Source: a virus. Taken from it: a stretch of 64,000 nt of DNA. The translations under genes and the position numbers were made by a program. Positions 20,001 through 26,780 of the stretch are shown piece after piece. The notes beneath the pieces were generated by a model, which saw only the letters and a list, made by a program, of their open reading frames with translations, was not told the origin of the DNA and did no database searches. The DNA lies in the IMG/VR virus record IMGVR_UViG_3300017963_000232, positions 1 to 64,000 of that record; one strand, 5' to 3'. Each line of letters begins with the position of its first letter. Position 1 is the first letter of the stretch.

Positions 20001-20101
20001 GTGAACTGAACCGCAGCACCTCCTGGAATGATGTCCTGACGGGACTGATCGGGTACTCCAGGAGGAAGCGTTGCTTGGTCAATTGTGAAAATTGCTGGCA
20101 T
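17009..20101 (-). CDS. Tailspike-like protein with duplicated beta-helix
   Basis: A 1030-residue protein. The first ~110 residues form an Ig/PKD-like domain (VQFTAQFPPPNHTTYKWEF, then GYLVRLTVDEG). Two pectate-lyase-like right-handed beta-helix modules follow; each opens with the same signature, a VD-x2-NG-x-D element then NNPYKTLQHA (about residue 170) and NNPYQTLQHA (about residue 535). A C-terminal beta-sandwich (GRYKVTFSVNVWN) resembles C1q/TNF-type tips. Probably a tailspike that binds or cuts surface polysaccharide. Two tandem helices in one chain are unusual for tailspikes, which usually have one. Confidence 0.74.
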   Translation of the reverse strand: MPAIFTIDQATLPPGVPDQSRQDIIPGGAAVQFTAQFPPPNHTTYKWEFLSQPPGVTVAFSDPAIHNPTANFGMNYGGYLVRLTVDEGLATEDVSVRAVYLKWPISGKAFPALSETNQDNSQPPNTGIRGWEEKIHEYLWWVEQNIGGSSSVLTPKNYVYVDEHNGDDVLGTGEFNNPYKTLQHAANQVPDPTSTLDFYLPWHFVLNPGVYPGKVGLPGKRALYVIEAPGGAAIQGDIDWDVDPDWWAAFGAPSANYAALVMYAPGVADYPGEGGAFLWHRGILQVQNSNPGGGNPMVANKFLHAKGTYWSDGGIWNRASGTATPAAATGPLTCFFDHSAVIRSGPSEGIFGEREAITGVDFLPNLISIYADNCDLGSLYGSIHLCSIQDSSFGNIDNTVDWAGNPLSGYVSGEGPGFQKSTLRTLKAGHDGTDAAAPLAPAVWFDSYTWNALAGGGTFTNMSGDSPSNRGYNFSEMDTGIDVDASGFVNNLGPPNALPILSDVLARIDSMSLGAGPTGLGRIHVDPVNGSDVSGNGTRNNPYQTLQHACSTITTTVNPAEFTTPYEFIMSPGVDASAGPIIPPPRQKVTITGRDTLIQQPIQWLLDPSWWPACGLVPTDYFPELHIDGRVIGTRARSYELVPPSGLNIPSLLLVGGISAQNTNPGGAGGAWSGGHRLILDGVSTTGVSNLPSGGAGPATSDATGRMFLDLDRTFIGGFNPPLRGFVASEKEPLIPGEYNEIYISAKKSYIYSILANAYLSGFQDCRIETISRTYDATLAPILDGYIGCANPQSDGRPIFRDCRLGDNPLGYAFGWDGVTGSEPYGPSFDAVSYRSILESEKNGPVPFTVDNVTSYPEVMVDEAPSRIQVAANSGAPAPGYNLIAGGHVSVGTAWMVPWVSGLPALVSDGDFQHPAGGGPPSQILIRRSGRYKVTFSVNVWNAQVLFNNTIGMGGWRNLAPVVASTSYIDVASGSAGSPTPATGVLIGFDGYLNAGDILELGVWVASAATGPAPIFVEDTATLGWVERVE

Positions 20102-20116
20102 CTTTACGGCCCTTCA

Positions 20117-21163
20117 CTAAATCGCAGGTGTCTCCGTAGCGAACTCATCACCCGGGTCACTGAATGGAGGGTCTCCTTGGGCGTTCTGGGACTCTCCCTG
20201 ATCCCAAGACGGAACTGTTTCCGTACCTGAAGGTGGACCCGGAGGTTGATTTGTCTGCTCAGGGTCCAAAGCGTCGGGCATGTACGTCGTACCGCCTCCG
20301 GTGGGATCATAGTTTTCAGTCTGGGAAACCACCGGCTCGTCCTCGCTCACCCCCTCCGGACCTCCAGCTGGAGAATCCACGTACGTATTTGTAGCTGCAG
20401 CGTTATTCGCTCCACTATCATCCGTATGGTAACCTTCGGGAGCAAAATGCTTCTCATTCACCAGATCTGTCGGTAACCCTTCGGCCCCGTAAATGATGTT
20501 CACACTCTTGACCAGGAGTGAGAAGTCAAACTTGACCGACATCTCCCGACCTGCCTGCAGGGCATAGCGAAAATCCACCATCGCGCCCTGTACGATCAAC
20601 GAATCGTACTTCAAGTATAGGACGAGTCCTCTACGCGCTAACTGCGTCCCTCTCGCCAAGTCCCGGAAGATGCGAAGCATGCGCATCGTCCAATCATCTT
20701 GGTAGGTGTTGTAAAGCGTCCCCGTGTAGGTAAACATCGGAGCTTGGGACCCAAAAAAGAAAGCGACATAGTTATCCGATAGAGTCTCGCAGACCTGCAC
20801 CTTCTCGTTGAATTGGTGGTTCACCTGTTGGAGGATGAAATCCAAGTAGCCGACACCGCCCTTGCCCGCATCGTCTCCGGTCAGGTAGGTCGCAATCGTA
20901 CGTGTATCCGGGTCGTCCAATTCAGCCAAAAACTTATCGTACGAGCCTGGGGGGATGCGGATAAACATCCGCGCCATCGTGTCAGTGTAGTCCCCTTTAC
21001 GCGCTGTATGTCTCGACCACTTTTCAGTGAACGTAGGGAACGACGAAAACGTACCGATGGACATCGGATCACGTCCCTCACGACGGTTAACCAAAACGGC
21101 ATCCTGCCAGACAGGGAGTAGAACCGAACGATCAAGCGGGACGATGGCTGTGGGCTTTCCCAT
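20117..21163 (-). CDS. Hypothetical tail structural protein with disordered C-terminus
   Basis: A 348-residue protein. The first ~230 residues look folded (LDFILQQVNHQFNEKVQV, ILRIFRDLARGTQLARRGLVLY). The last ~110 are Pro/Gly/Asp/Thr-rich and probably disordered (PPGPPSGTETVPSWDQGE). It starts directly at the stop of the 74-residue gene and lies between tape measure and tailspike genes, where hub-associated or tail-tip proteins are common. Family not recognised. Confidence 0.68.
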   Translation of the reverse strand: MGKPTAIVPLDRSVLLPVWQDAVLVNRREGRDPMSIGTFSSFPTFTEKWSRHTARKGDYTDTMARMFIRIPPGSYDKFLAELDDPDTRTIATYLTGDDAGKGGVGYLDFILQQVNHQFNEKVQVCETLSDNYVAFFFGSQAPMFTYTGTLYNTYQDDWTMRMLRIFRDLARGTQLARRGLVLYLKYDSLIVQGAMVDFRYALQAGREMSVKFDFSLLVKSVNIIYGAEGLPTDLVNEKHFAPEGYHTDDSGANNAAATNTYVDSPAGGPEGVSEDEPVVSQTENYDPTGGGTTYMPDALDPEQTNQPPGPPSGTETVPSWDQGESQNAQGDPPFSDPGDEFATETPAI

Positions 21164-21388
21164 CTACTGCCTCACGGGGAGCTGCTTATCAGCAACATAG
21201 TTACGGAACGGTACAACACCAGTCTCGTTAACAACCATGTAAGCTCTCTGTACCAGGTTAGGCACCGTGAGCTTTGCTTCGTGACCGTTCCGCAAATTCG
21301 CCACGATATTGTAGTTGGCCAAACGGAGCATATTCTCAGGCTTGGGCAACATGTACTGAATGCGGCGATTGATCACGGGGTTTGGCAT
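21164..21388 (-). CDS. Small hypothetical tail protein
   Basis: A 74-residue basic protein (for example LPKPENMLRLANYNIVANL) placed 5 bases after the tape-measure stop and abutting the next start. The tight packing supports a real gene. It may be a small tail-tip or completion protein; no family seen. Confidence 0.7.
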   Translation of the reverse strand: MPNPVINRRIQYMLPKPENMLRLANYNIVANLRNGHEAKLTVPNLVQRAYMVVNETGVVPFRNYVADKQLPVRQ

Positions 21389-21393
21389 GGCCT

Positions 21394-24300
21394 CTAGTCT
21401 CCTTCGGTCATCCTCTTGAACATATCACTCTCCATGGCTTTTTGCAGCCTCTCAGCACCATCAGCAAACTTCTCGACCGCGGGCCGGAAATCCTTGAAAG
21501 CCTGAGCCATCTCTCCCTGCACGCCCGCCAAGGCCTCGTCAGACTTCTCGAGATCCTCAGCCTCTTTACCTTCGGCCTTGAGGGTCTCCTCTTCCTTCTT
21601 CTTTCGCGCTTCACCTAGAGAAGCTAGACTGTCCATAACCTCGGACTCGAGCTGTGCTCTCTTCTCTGGATCGGTCTCCTTCTGGAACTGTGCCATCTTT
21701 CGAGCCAAGCCCTTGTGCCCAGAACGTGCAAGCTGTCGAAGGTCTCGCTTGGACATCCGCTTAGCAACTTCACCCCCCGTAACTTCCCCAGTGGACAGGA
21801 GCTCTCCGAGACGGTCAGCACCCTCCCCGCCAATAGCTTCGCGGATGGTCTGGAGTCCCCCACCACCAACAACATCGGCATACTGCTGCGACTTGATCGA
21901 TTCCGCTGAGAGGGTCGTCAGCATACGCATGGACTTGCTAACGTCTCCTGTCTCTCCACCAGCGGCGATACCGCGGAGGCGTTCTTTGGCTTCATCAGAG
22001 ACCCCCGACAGAGAGATCTCCGCCTCTTCAACCTTCTTGTTGAACTCTTTCCTAAGCTGCGCTTCCGACTTTCCTGAACCCTTATTGATGCGCATAAACT
22101 CTGCAAGCGCAGCTTTACGCGCAGCAGCGGCCCCCTTCGTGCCTTGACTGGCAGCAACCGTCTTGGCCAACATCGCCGAAGGCCCCTCAGAAAGCATTTC
22201 CCGAACACCGCCTTCACCCTCTACACCTCCCTTAGTGTCGATATCCGCGAGACCGATGTTAGCCGTAAAATCCAATTGGTTTTCGAGAGCAGTGAGGGTT
22301 GCTTTCTTACCCTCCATAATTTCTTCTTGGGCGTCACGCTCTGCAGTCTTAGTAAGAAGGCCCGCTTCAGTCTCAGCAGCATCAAATTGAGCTTCATACT
22401 CAGGTCCCGCAATGTTCTTAGCTTTGCTAAACACTGCTCCCTGGAATTTCTCGTAGTCCCCCGATGCCTTCATCCGCTTAATAGTAGCTTCCACTTCCGA
22501 AGCCGGGAGCCCTTCCTCCGCTAAACTAGTACGGATAACTTTATCCAGCTCATCAGGGTTAATCGTCCCGTCATCCAAAAAGATGCTGGCAAGACCCCCC
22601 TGTTGTCTATTCTTGACGAGGTTCGCAACTTTCCCTGCAGCTCTACTCGCGGCAGCTCCTGAATCAACGCGATTCTTGCTCGCCTTATCAAGCGCCTCGT
22701 ACGCCGACGTCCGTCCCGCTACAGTTGCGCCTTTACCAGAGGCGTATGTCGCTGCCCGAGAGAACGCCCGAGCTTTGTTGACCTGCGCATTAACCAACAA
22801 CCGTGCAGTGCGCTCCTCACCCAACATCAAAGACGCTCCAGAACCCATCGCGGATTCGAGACCAGCCCGAGGAACGTTTTCTAAACCTAAAACGTTGGTC
22901 AGAATCGCAGCTCCAGGCATCATAACAGACCCTGCAGCCAGCCCAGCCGATGCCGCTTCAGACGTGTCAAAAGCTCCTGAGTAGTCCAAAGCTCGAGACA
23001 CTAAGCGATCACTCGGTCCCCCTGTCACCGTTCTACGTGGACCTTGTAACCCGGCAGCGGAGAGCACCCCACGGTCAACTCCCCGAGCCTGACGGCGCTC
23101 ACGGGAGGACGCTACGAGACGCTCGTCCATCCGAGTGATCACACGACCCTCGGCCTCAGCGTCAACGTCCTCTAAGGCGTCCCCAATGGCTCCAAACGTG
23201 CGCCCCACATTCTCGAATCCAGCACCGTAAGCCCTCCCGATCATCCCGAAACCTTTAGACATCTTATCGAATCCAAGACCCCGGGAGAGGTCTCTACCGA
23301 TACGCGTCATCGAACCTGGAACACGCTCCTCTGCCTGCTGGCGCTGTCGTCGAGCTAGGCGCTGCTGCTGTTCGTTTATGCGATTCCGCTGTGCTTGCCA
23401 GAACTGGGGGTTCTGGGCTTCTACCTTCATCTGTTCAGCTACTTCGTTACCAAAGAGCATCCGAGAACCAGCGCCAAACGCCCCTGCTCCTTGAAGTCTC
23501 AACTGCCTGCCCGTCTGCAACGACATCTGAAAACGCATCGCAGTCAGCTGCTCGGGCGTCATGTTCTCCGCAGCTTCAGTCTGTAAGCGACGCTGCTGTA
23601 AGGGGAAGAGGGCCAAAGCCCCTACGCCGCCCTGCTGGACAGCGTTACCCATGTTCGACACAGCTTGGCGCACCATCCCCGCACCGCCCCCCGCGCCCAT
23701 ACCGCCGAGTGCTCCCTGATTCAGCCCGAAACCTCCAGCCCCGTACTGTCCAGCCGCAGCTCCAAAAAGGGGCATCGACAACATGGCAGCCTGAGCTTGC
23801 ATATTCCGCTGTGCCACACCCTGGACGCCTCCAAGAAGTGCGAGCTCACGCGGCTGGAACGTCCCCGTAGCTACAGCCTGGCGTGCAGCGGCAGCGGAAT
23901 GCATACCGTAAGTCATTCCCGAACCACCTGACAATCCCGCCTGCTGGAACGTAGCAGCCCCTGCCATACCCATCTGCTTGATACCTGCAATAGAAGCGCC
24001 TGCAGCACGAGAGTAGCGGTTCATGGACTGTGCCGCTTCCTCCATGTCATCCAGTGACATGCCGAGCTGCTTCATCTGTCCCAGCTCGCGGAGCACGTTC
24101 ACCATGTCCGGATCCTGAGTGAGTTGCATGTATTTACGAAGAGTGCGGCTCACATTCTTGATGTTCTTTCGGACTCCCTCGATGTCCTGCGACTCGTCCA
24201 GGAGGCCTGAACGTCCGGACTCCTGAGTGATCTTCATTAGATCACTACGGTTGAACATGTCCCCAGTATCCCGCTTGAAAGACCTGTCCTTCGACAAGTC

Positions 24301-25122
24301 CTGTATCTCTTCCGCTAAGCGGATAGAGGCGTCGCGGTTGAATCCACGACCAGTGGAGTGCGTGTCTTGACCTGACACCACCCAGTCCTGTGACATGCGC
24401 CTAAGCGCTGAGCCCATCTGACGACGCTCTATCATCGGCTGAAATGGACGCATGGCCAGATTGCCAAGACCTTGCGCAACACCACTCGTTTGACCTAGAA
24501 TTCCGCCAGCAATGGCACCCAGTGGGCCTCCGATAGCTCCTCCTAGCGCCGCTGCACCCCCGACCCCTATGCCTTGACCAATAACTCGAGGTGCTTGTAC
24601 CGCACGGGAAAAGAACTGGTCCTTCTCCATGTCTTGCATCCGCGCAGCACGGTCCTCCGGAAGCTGAAACATCGGAGAGGTAGGCATCGGAGTAAACGGG
24701 GTACGGATAGGAGGAGTCATCGGTTGGGGTGGAAGAGGCGCAAACATCGGACCTTGTGGTCGAGTACGGTAAACTCCTGTGGACGGAGGAGTCATCATTA
24801 CGGGGGACGGGAGCATTCCCGGAGCGTACCCCTGACCTCCGGACATGGCTTGAGCTATATACGGATTGAATGACTGTTGTGACTGAATAGATTCGAACCG
24901 CTGCCGAAATTGCGCACCAAAAACGGAAGCTCCACCGCCTCCCCCACCTCCCCAATTACTCGGAGGCATCCCAGCAGACATCGCGGATACACGCTGCTGC
25001 GCTGACTGACTGACGAGCATTCGAGCTGCATCACCTGGAGAAGGGGGCTGCGCCATCGGCGTAACGCCCAGGTGAGCCTGCATCGCGTTGTAACCGCTGT
25101 ATGGGTCATTCGGATCCGGCAT
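21394..25122 (-). CDS. Tail tape measure protein (candidate)
   Basis: A 1242-residue protein, the longest in the window, directly downstream of the tail-assembly chaperone pair, the standard place for the tape measure. The N-terminal 150 residues are Pro/Gln/Gly-rich, followed by a Gly/Ala hydrophobic stretch (GGAAALGGAIGGPLGAIAGG, about residues 195-215), long helical segments, a second Ala/Gly hydrophobic region and an acidic coiled-coil C-terminus. At the usual 0.15 nm per residue it would give a tail near 185 nm. It overlaps the end of the chaperone fusion by 17 bases. No lytic domain was seen. Confidence 0.72.
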   Translation of the reverse strand: MPDPNDPYSGYNAMQAHLGVTPMAQPPSPGDAARMLVSQSAQQRVSAMSAGMPPSNWGGGGGGGASVFGAQFRQRFESIQSQQSFNPYIAQAMSGGQGYAPGMLPSPVMMTPPSTGVYRTRPQGPMFAPLPPQPMTPPIRTPFTPMPTSPMFQLPEDRAARMQDMEKDQFFSRAVQAPRVIGQGIGVGGAAALGGAIGGPLGAIAGGILGQTSGVAQGLGNLAMRPFQPMIERRQMGSALRRMSQDWVVSGQDTHSTGRGFNRDASIRLAEEIQDLSKDRSFKRDTGDMFNRSDLMKITQESGRSGLLDESQDIEGVRKNIKNVSRTLRKYMQLTQDPDMVNVLRELGQMKQLGMSLDDMEEAAQSMNRYSRAAGASIAGIKQMGMAGAATFQQAGLSGGSGMTYGMHSAAAARQAVATGTFQPRELALLGGVQGVAQRNMQAQAAMLSMPLFGAAAGQYGAGGFGLNQGALGGMGAGGGAGMVRQAVSNMGNAVQQGGVGALALFPLQQRRLQTEAAENMTPEQLTAMRFQMSLQTGRQLRLQGAGAFGAGSRMLFGNEVAEQMKVEAQNPQFWQAQRNRINEQQQRLARRQRQQAEERVPGSMTRIGRDLSRGLGFDKMSKGFGMIGRAYGAGFENVGRTFGAIGDALEDVDAEAEGRVITRMDERLVASSRERRQARGVDRGVLSAAGLQGPRRTVTGGPSDRLVSRALDYSGAFDTSEAASAGLAAGSVMMPGAAILTNVLGLENVPRAGLESAMGSGASLMLGEERTARLLVNAQVNKARAFSRAATYASGKGATVAGRTSAYEALDKASKNRVDSGAAASRAAGKVANLVKNRQQGGLASIFLDDGTINPDELDKVIRTSLAEEGLPASEVEATIKRMKASGDYEKFQGAVFSKAKNIAGPEYEAQFDAAETEAGLLTKTAERDAQEEIMEGKKATLTALENQLDFTANIGLADIDTKGGVEGEGGVREMLSEGPSAMLAKTVAASQGTKGAAAARKAALAEFMRINKGSGKSEAQLRKEFNKKVEEAEISLSGVSDEAKERLRGIAAGGETGDVSKSMRMLTTLSAESIKSQQYADVVGGGGLQTIREAIGGEGADRLGELLSTGEVTGGEVAKRMSKRDLRQLARSGHKGLARKMAQFQKETDPEKRAQLESEVMDSLASLGEARKKKEEETLKAEGKEAEDLEKSDEALAGVQGEMAQAFKDFRPAVEKFADGAERLQKAMESDMFKRMTEGD

Positions 25123-26124
25123 TTAGTGCTTCCTCGAACTCGTCATCAGTGACCGTCATCTTCTCGAGTCTAGTCATTCGGCGAGTCATCTCTTGCGCCT
25201 CACGCATACGCCGCATCGCACGCCTCTGACGTGCCGTCTCGTACCCCAAATTATACCGGTCCTGGCTCACTTCCTCCCGGTACTCTTCGATGATCTCGTC
25301 AACGACATCAACGTCCACTCCTCGACCTATCGTACACGCCTGAACAATCAACCTTGCAAACGCAATCTTCTCGTTTCGCTCTCGGACCATCAGGGCCGTC
25401 ACTACGCGCTCCTGAAACGACCCGGGCGGCGGAAGCGGATGGCCCTTGTAGAAGGCCCACGCGCGGAGCTTACCCGCCGCCGTACTTAAAAATCCTCGGG
25501 GGCACCTTCCGCAAACACGGCCTGGAGTTTAACGTCCATGTTGTAAACCGCAGTACTCAACTTCCCCACCATAATAGAAGGGAGGGTCTGAAGAAAATTC
25601 AGACGCTTGTCGAACGCCTCCTCAATTTCTTCACGAGGGGCATCTGCCCGATCTTCGGGATGCTCAAACTTGTGCTCCCCAAATTGGACCAGAGAAGCAG
25701 CAGCATTGTAGCGCAGCACAATCTCATCCATGCTCGTCGCATAGGTAGGGTTCTCTGCCTCCAAATACTGCTGTGTCCGCAAAGTGTCCCGGTAGTTACG
25801 TGAACGAATCACAATCGGCTTACCTCGGAGTTCTCGAGTCTCTGTGTAATGGCCGTGTGCCAAGACTTCGTCCATGATGGCTCGCGCCTTGTTGATGTCG
25901 AGCCCTACCTCTTTCAGACCTTCCAGGAACTCCTTTTCTACGTCCTCAGGCGTCTGCGGTTTAAACCCTACCTCTTCTTCCCCTGGCTCTTCCGAGCTAG
26001 AGGCCTCCGTCTCCGGTTCCTCCTCGGAGTCTTTACGTCGTAAAGCTACCCGAGGGGCATTCGTCGGCGGTCCGGAAAACTGACCGATCATAGGGGCGGC
26101 GCGGTCACTCTTTTCGTCTGTCAT
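25106..26124 (-). CDS. Tail assembly chaperone, long form made by -1 frameshift
   Basis: Reading from the ATG at 26124, the 0 frame stops at 25486. If the ribosome slips back one base on the T5 run at 25488-25492, translation continues with no stop for 29 new codons and then through the whole downstream frame, ending at 25106 (339 residues in total). The added part (starting LSTAAGKLRAWAFYKG) runs smoothly into the 98-residue downstream frame, which has only a GTG and no clear ribosome site of its own. This is the lambda G/GT arrangement just upstream of the tape measure. Confidence 0.75.
25486..25492 (-). promoter_or_regulatory. -1 ribosomal frameshift site
   Basis: On the minus strand the sequence is GAT TTT TAA in frame 0. 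Slipping back one base re-pairs TTT perfectly and changes the A-site codon from TAA to TTA. The site lies at the stop codon itself, so slippage would compete with termination. Downstream GC-rich sequence (GGCGGCGGG at 25472-25480) could help the pause. Confidence 0.68.
25486..26124 (-). CDS. Tail assembly chaperone, short form
   Basis: A 212-residue protein. The first 60 residues are acidic and Ser/Glu-rich; the rest is helical (RNYRDTLRTQQYLEAENP, then LNFLQTLPSIMVGKLSTAV). Like other G-type chaperones it precedes the tape measure, and its last codons (GAT TTT TAA) form the slip site. It would be the main product, with the long form made at lower level. It has a good ribosome site (AGGAGGA) and starts the minus-strand tail operon from the divergent region at 26.1-26.2 kb. 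Confidence 0.74.
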   Translation of the reverse strand: MTDEKSDRAAPMIGQFSGPPTNAPRVALRRKDSEEEPETEASSSEEPGEEEVGFKPQTPEDVEKEFLEGLKEVGLDINKARAIMDEVLAHGHYTETRELRGKPIVIRSRNYRDTLRTQQYLEAENPTYATSMDEIVLRYNAAASLVQFGEHKFEHPEDRADAPREEIEEAFDKRLNFLQTLPSIMVGKLSTAVYNMDVKLQAVFAEGAPEDF

Positions 26125-26155
26125 GGAGTCCTCCTATATACGTTGACGATTTCGA

Positions 26156-26163
26156 CTATACCG
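26156..26163 (-). promoter_or_regulatory. Candidate promoter of the tail operon
   Basis: Minus strand reads CGGTATAG about 30 bases upstream of the tail chaperone start. It matches the CGGTA(T/C)A-G core seen at 39806, 51854 and 60197. No clear -35 element is visible. The region is divergent from the uracil-DNA glycosylase gene. Confidence 0.4.
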
Positions 26164-26170
26164 AAAAGCG

Positions 26171-26179
26171 TGGTATAAG
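26171..26179 (+). promoter_or_regulatory. Candidate extended -10 promoter for the plus-strand operon
   Basis: TGGTATAAG fits an extended -10 element (TGnTATAAn) 35 bases before the uracil-DNA glycosylase ATG. The possible -35 (TTCGAC at 26151) is weak. Confidence 0.45.
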
Positions 26180-26213
26180 GAAAGAAGTTCCCCCCTCCAA
26201 AGGAAGGCCGCCA

Positions 26214-26780
26214 ATGCGCTTTAGAGACAAAGTCCGTACGTGTGAGCTGTGCCCTGACCTCGCCTCTTCTCGACAGAATGTCGTTATCGGTGTCGGACCG
26301 GTTCCATGCCCCCTCGTCTTTTTGGGTGAAGCACCAGGGAAGAAGGAAGACGAGAAAGGGACCCCCTTTATCGGGGCTTCCGGAACGCACCTGCGTAACG
26401 TACTGAAACTGCTAGGACTAGACGCAAAACAGTACCACATCCTGAACATGCTGAAGTGCCGTCCTCCGGATAACAGGGACCCCCTACCCGAGGAGATGGA
26501 AAACTGCCGTCCCTACCTCCTCCACCAAATCAGATCCCTACGTCCCAAGGTCATTGTTCCTCTAGGACGGTACGCGCTGTCCTTCGCACTCGATACGAAA
26601 CCATCAGGGATTACCGTGTCGCAACATGTGGGACGCGTCATCACTAGAAAAGACTTTCCAGACATACGATTCATCGGAACCTACCACCCCGCATTTGTAC
26701 TCCGGAAACGTCACACAGATGTTGAAAAAGCATTCCGTAGACATCTGAAGAAAGCTAAGAGGTACGCCTATGAAGTGTAA
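26214..26780 (+). CDS. Uracil-DNA glycosylase, family 4 (4Fe-4S)
   Basis: A 188-residue protein. It shows the family-4 signature: GEAPGKKEDEKGTPFIGASG (motif A, residues 38-57) and TYHPAFVLR (motif B, 156-164). Four cysteines at 10, 13, 82 and 98 have the spacing of the iron-sulphur cluster ligands. It removes uracil from DNA, starting base excision repair. The stop overlaps the DinG-like start by 11 bases, so the two are coupled. Length is normal. A phage could use it to protect its DNA from deaminated cytosine or uracil. Confidence 0.9.
   Translation: MRFRDKVRTCELCPDLASSRQNVVIGVGPVPCPLVFLGEAPGKKEDEKGTPFIGASGTHLRNVLKLLGLDAKQYHILNMLKCRPPDNRDPLPEEMENCRPYLLHQIRSLRPKVIVPLGRYALSFALDTKPSGITVSQHVGRVITRKDFPDIRFIGTYHPAFVLRKRHTDVEKAFRRHLKKAKRYAYEV

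Noticed and set aside
25106-25402. Independent gene starting at the GTG at 25402
   Set aside because: No convincing ribosome site, and the open frame continues upstream to the slip site without stops; the frameshift product is the better model.
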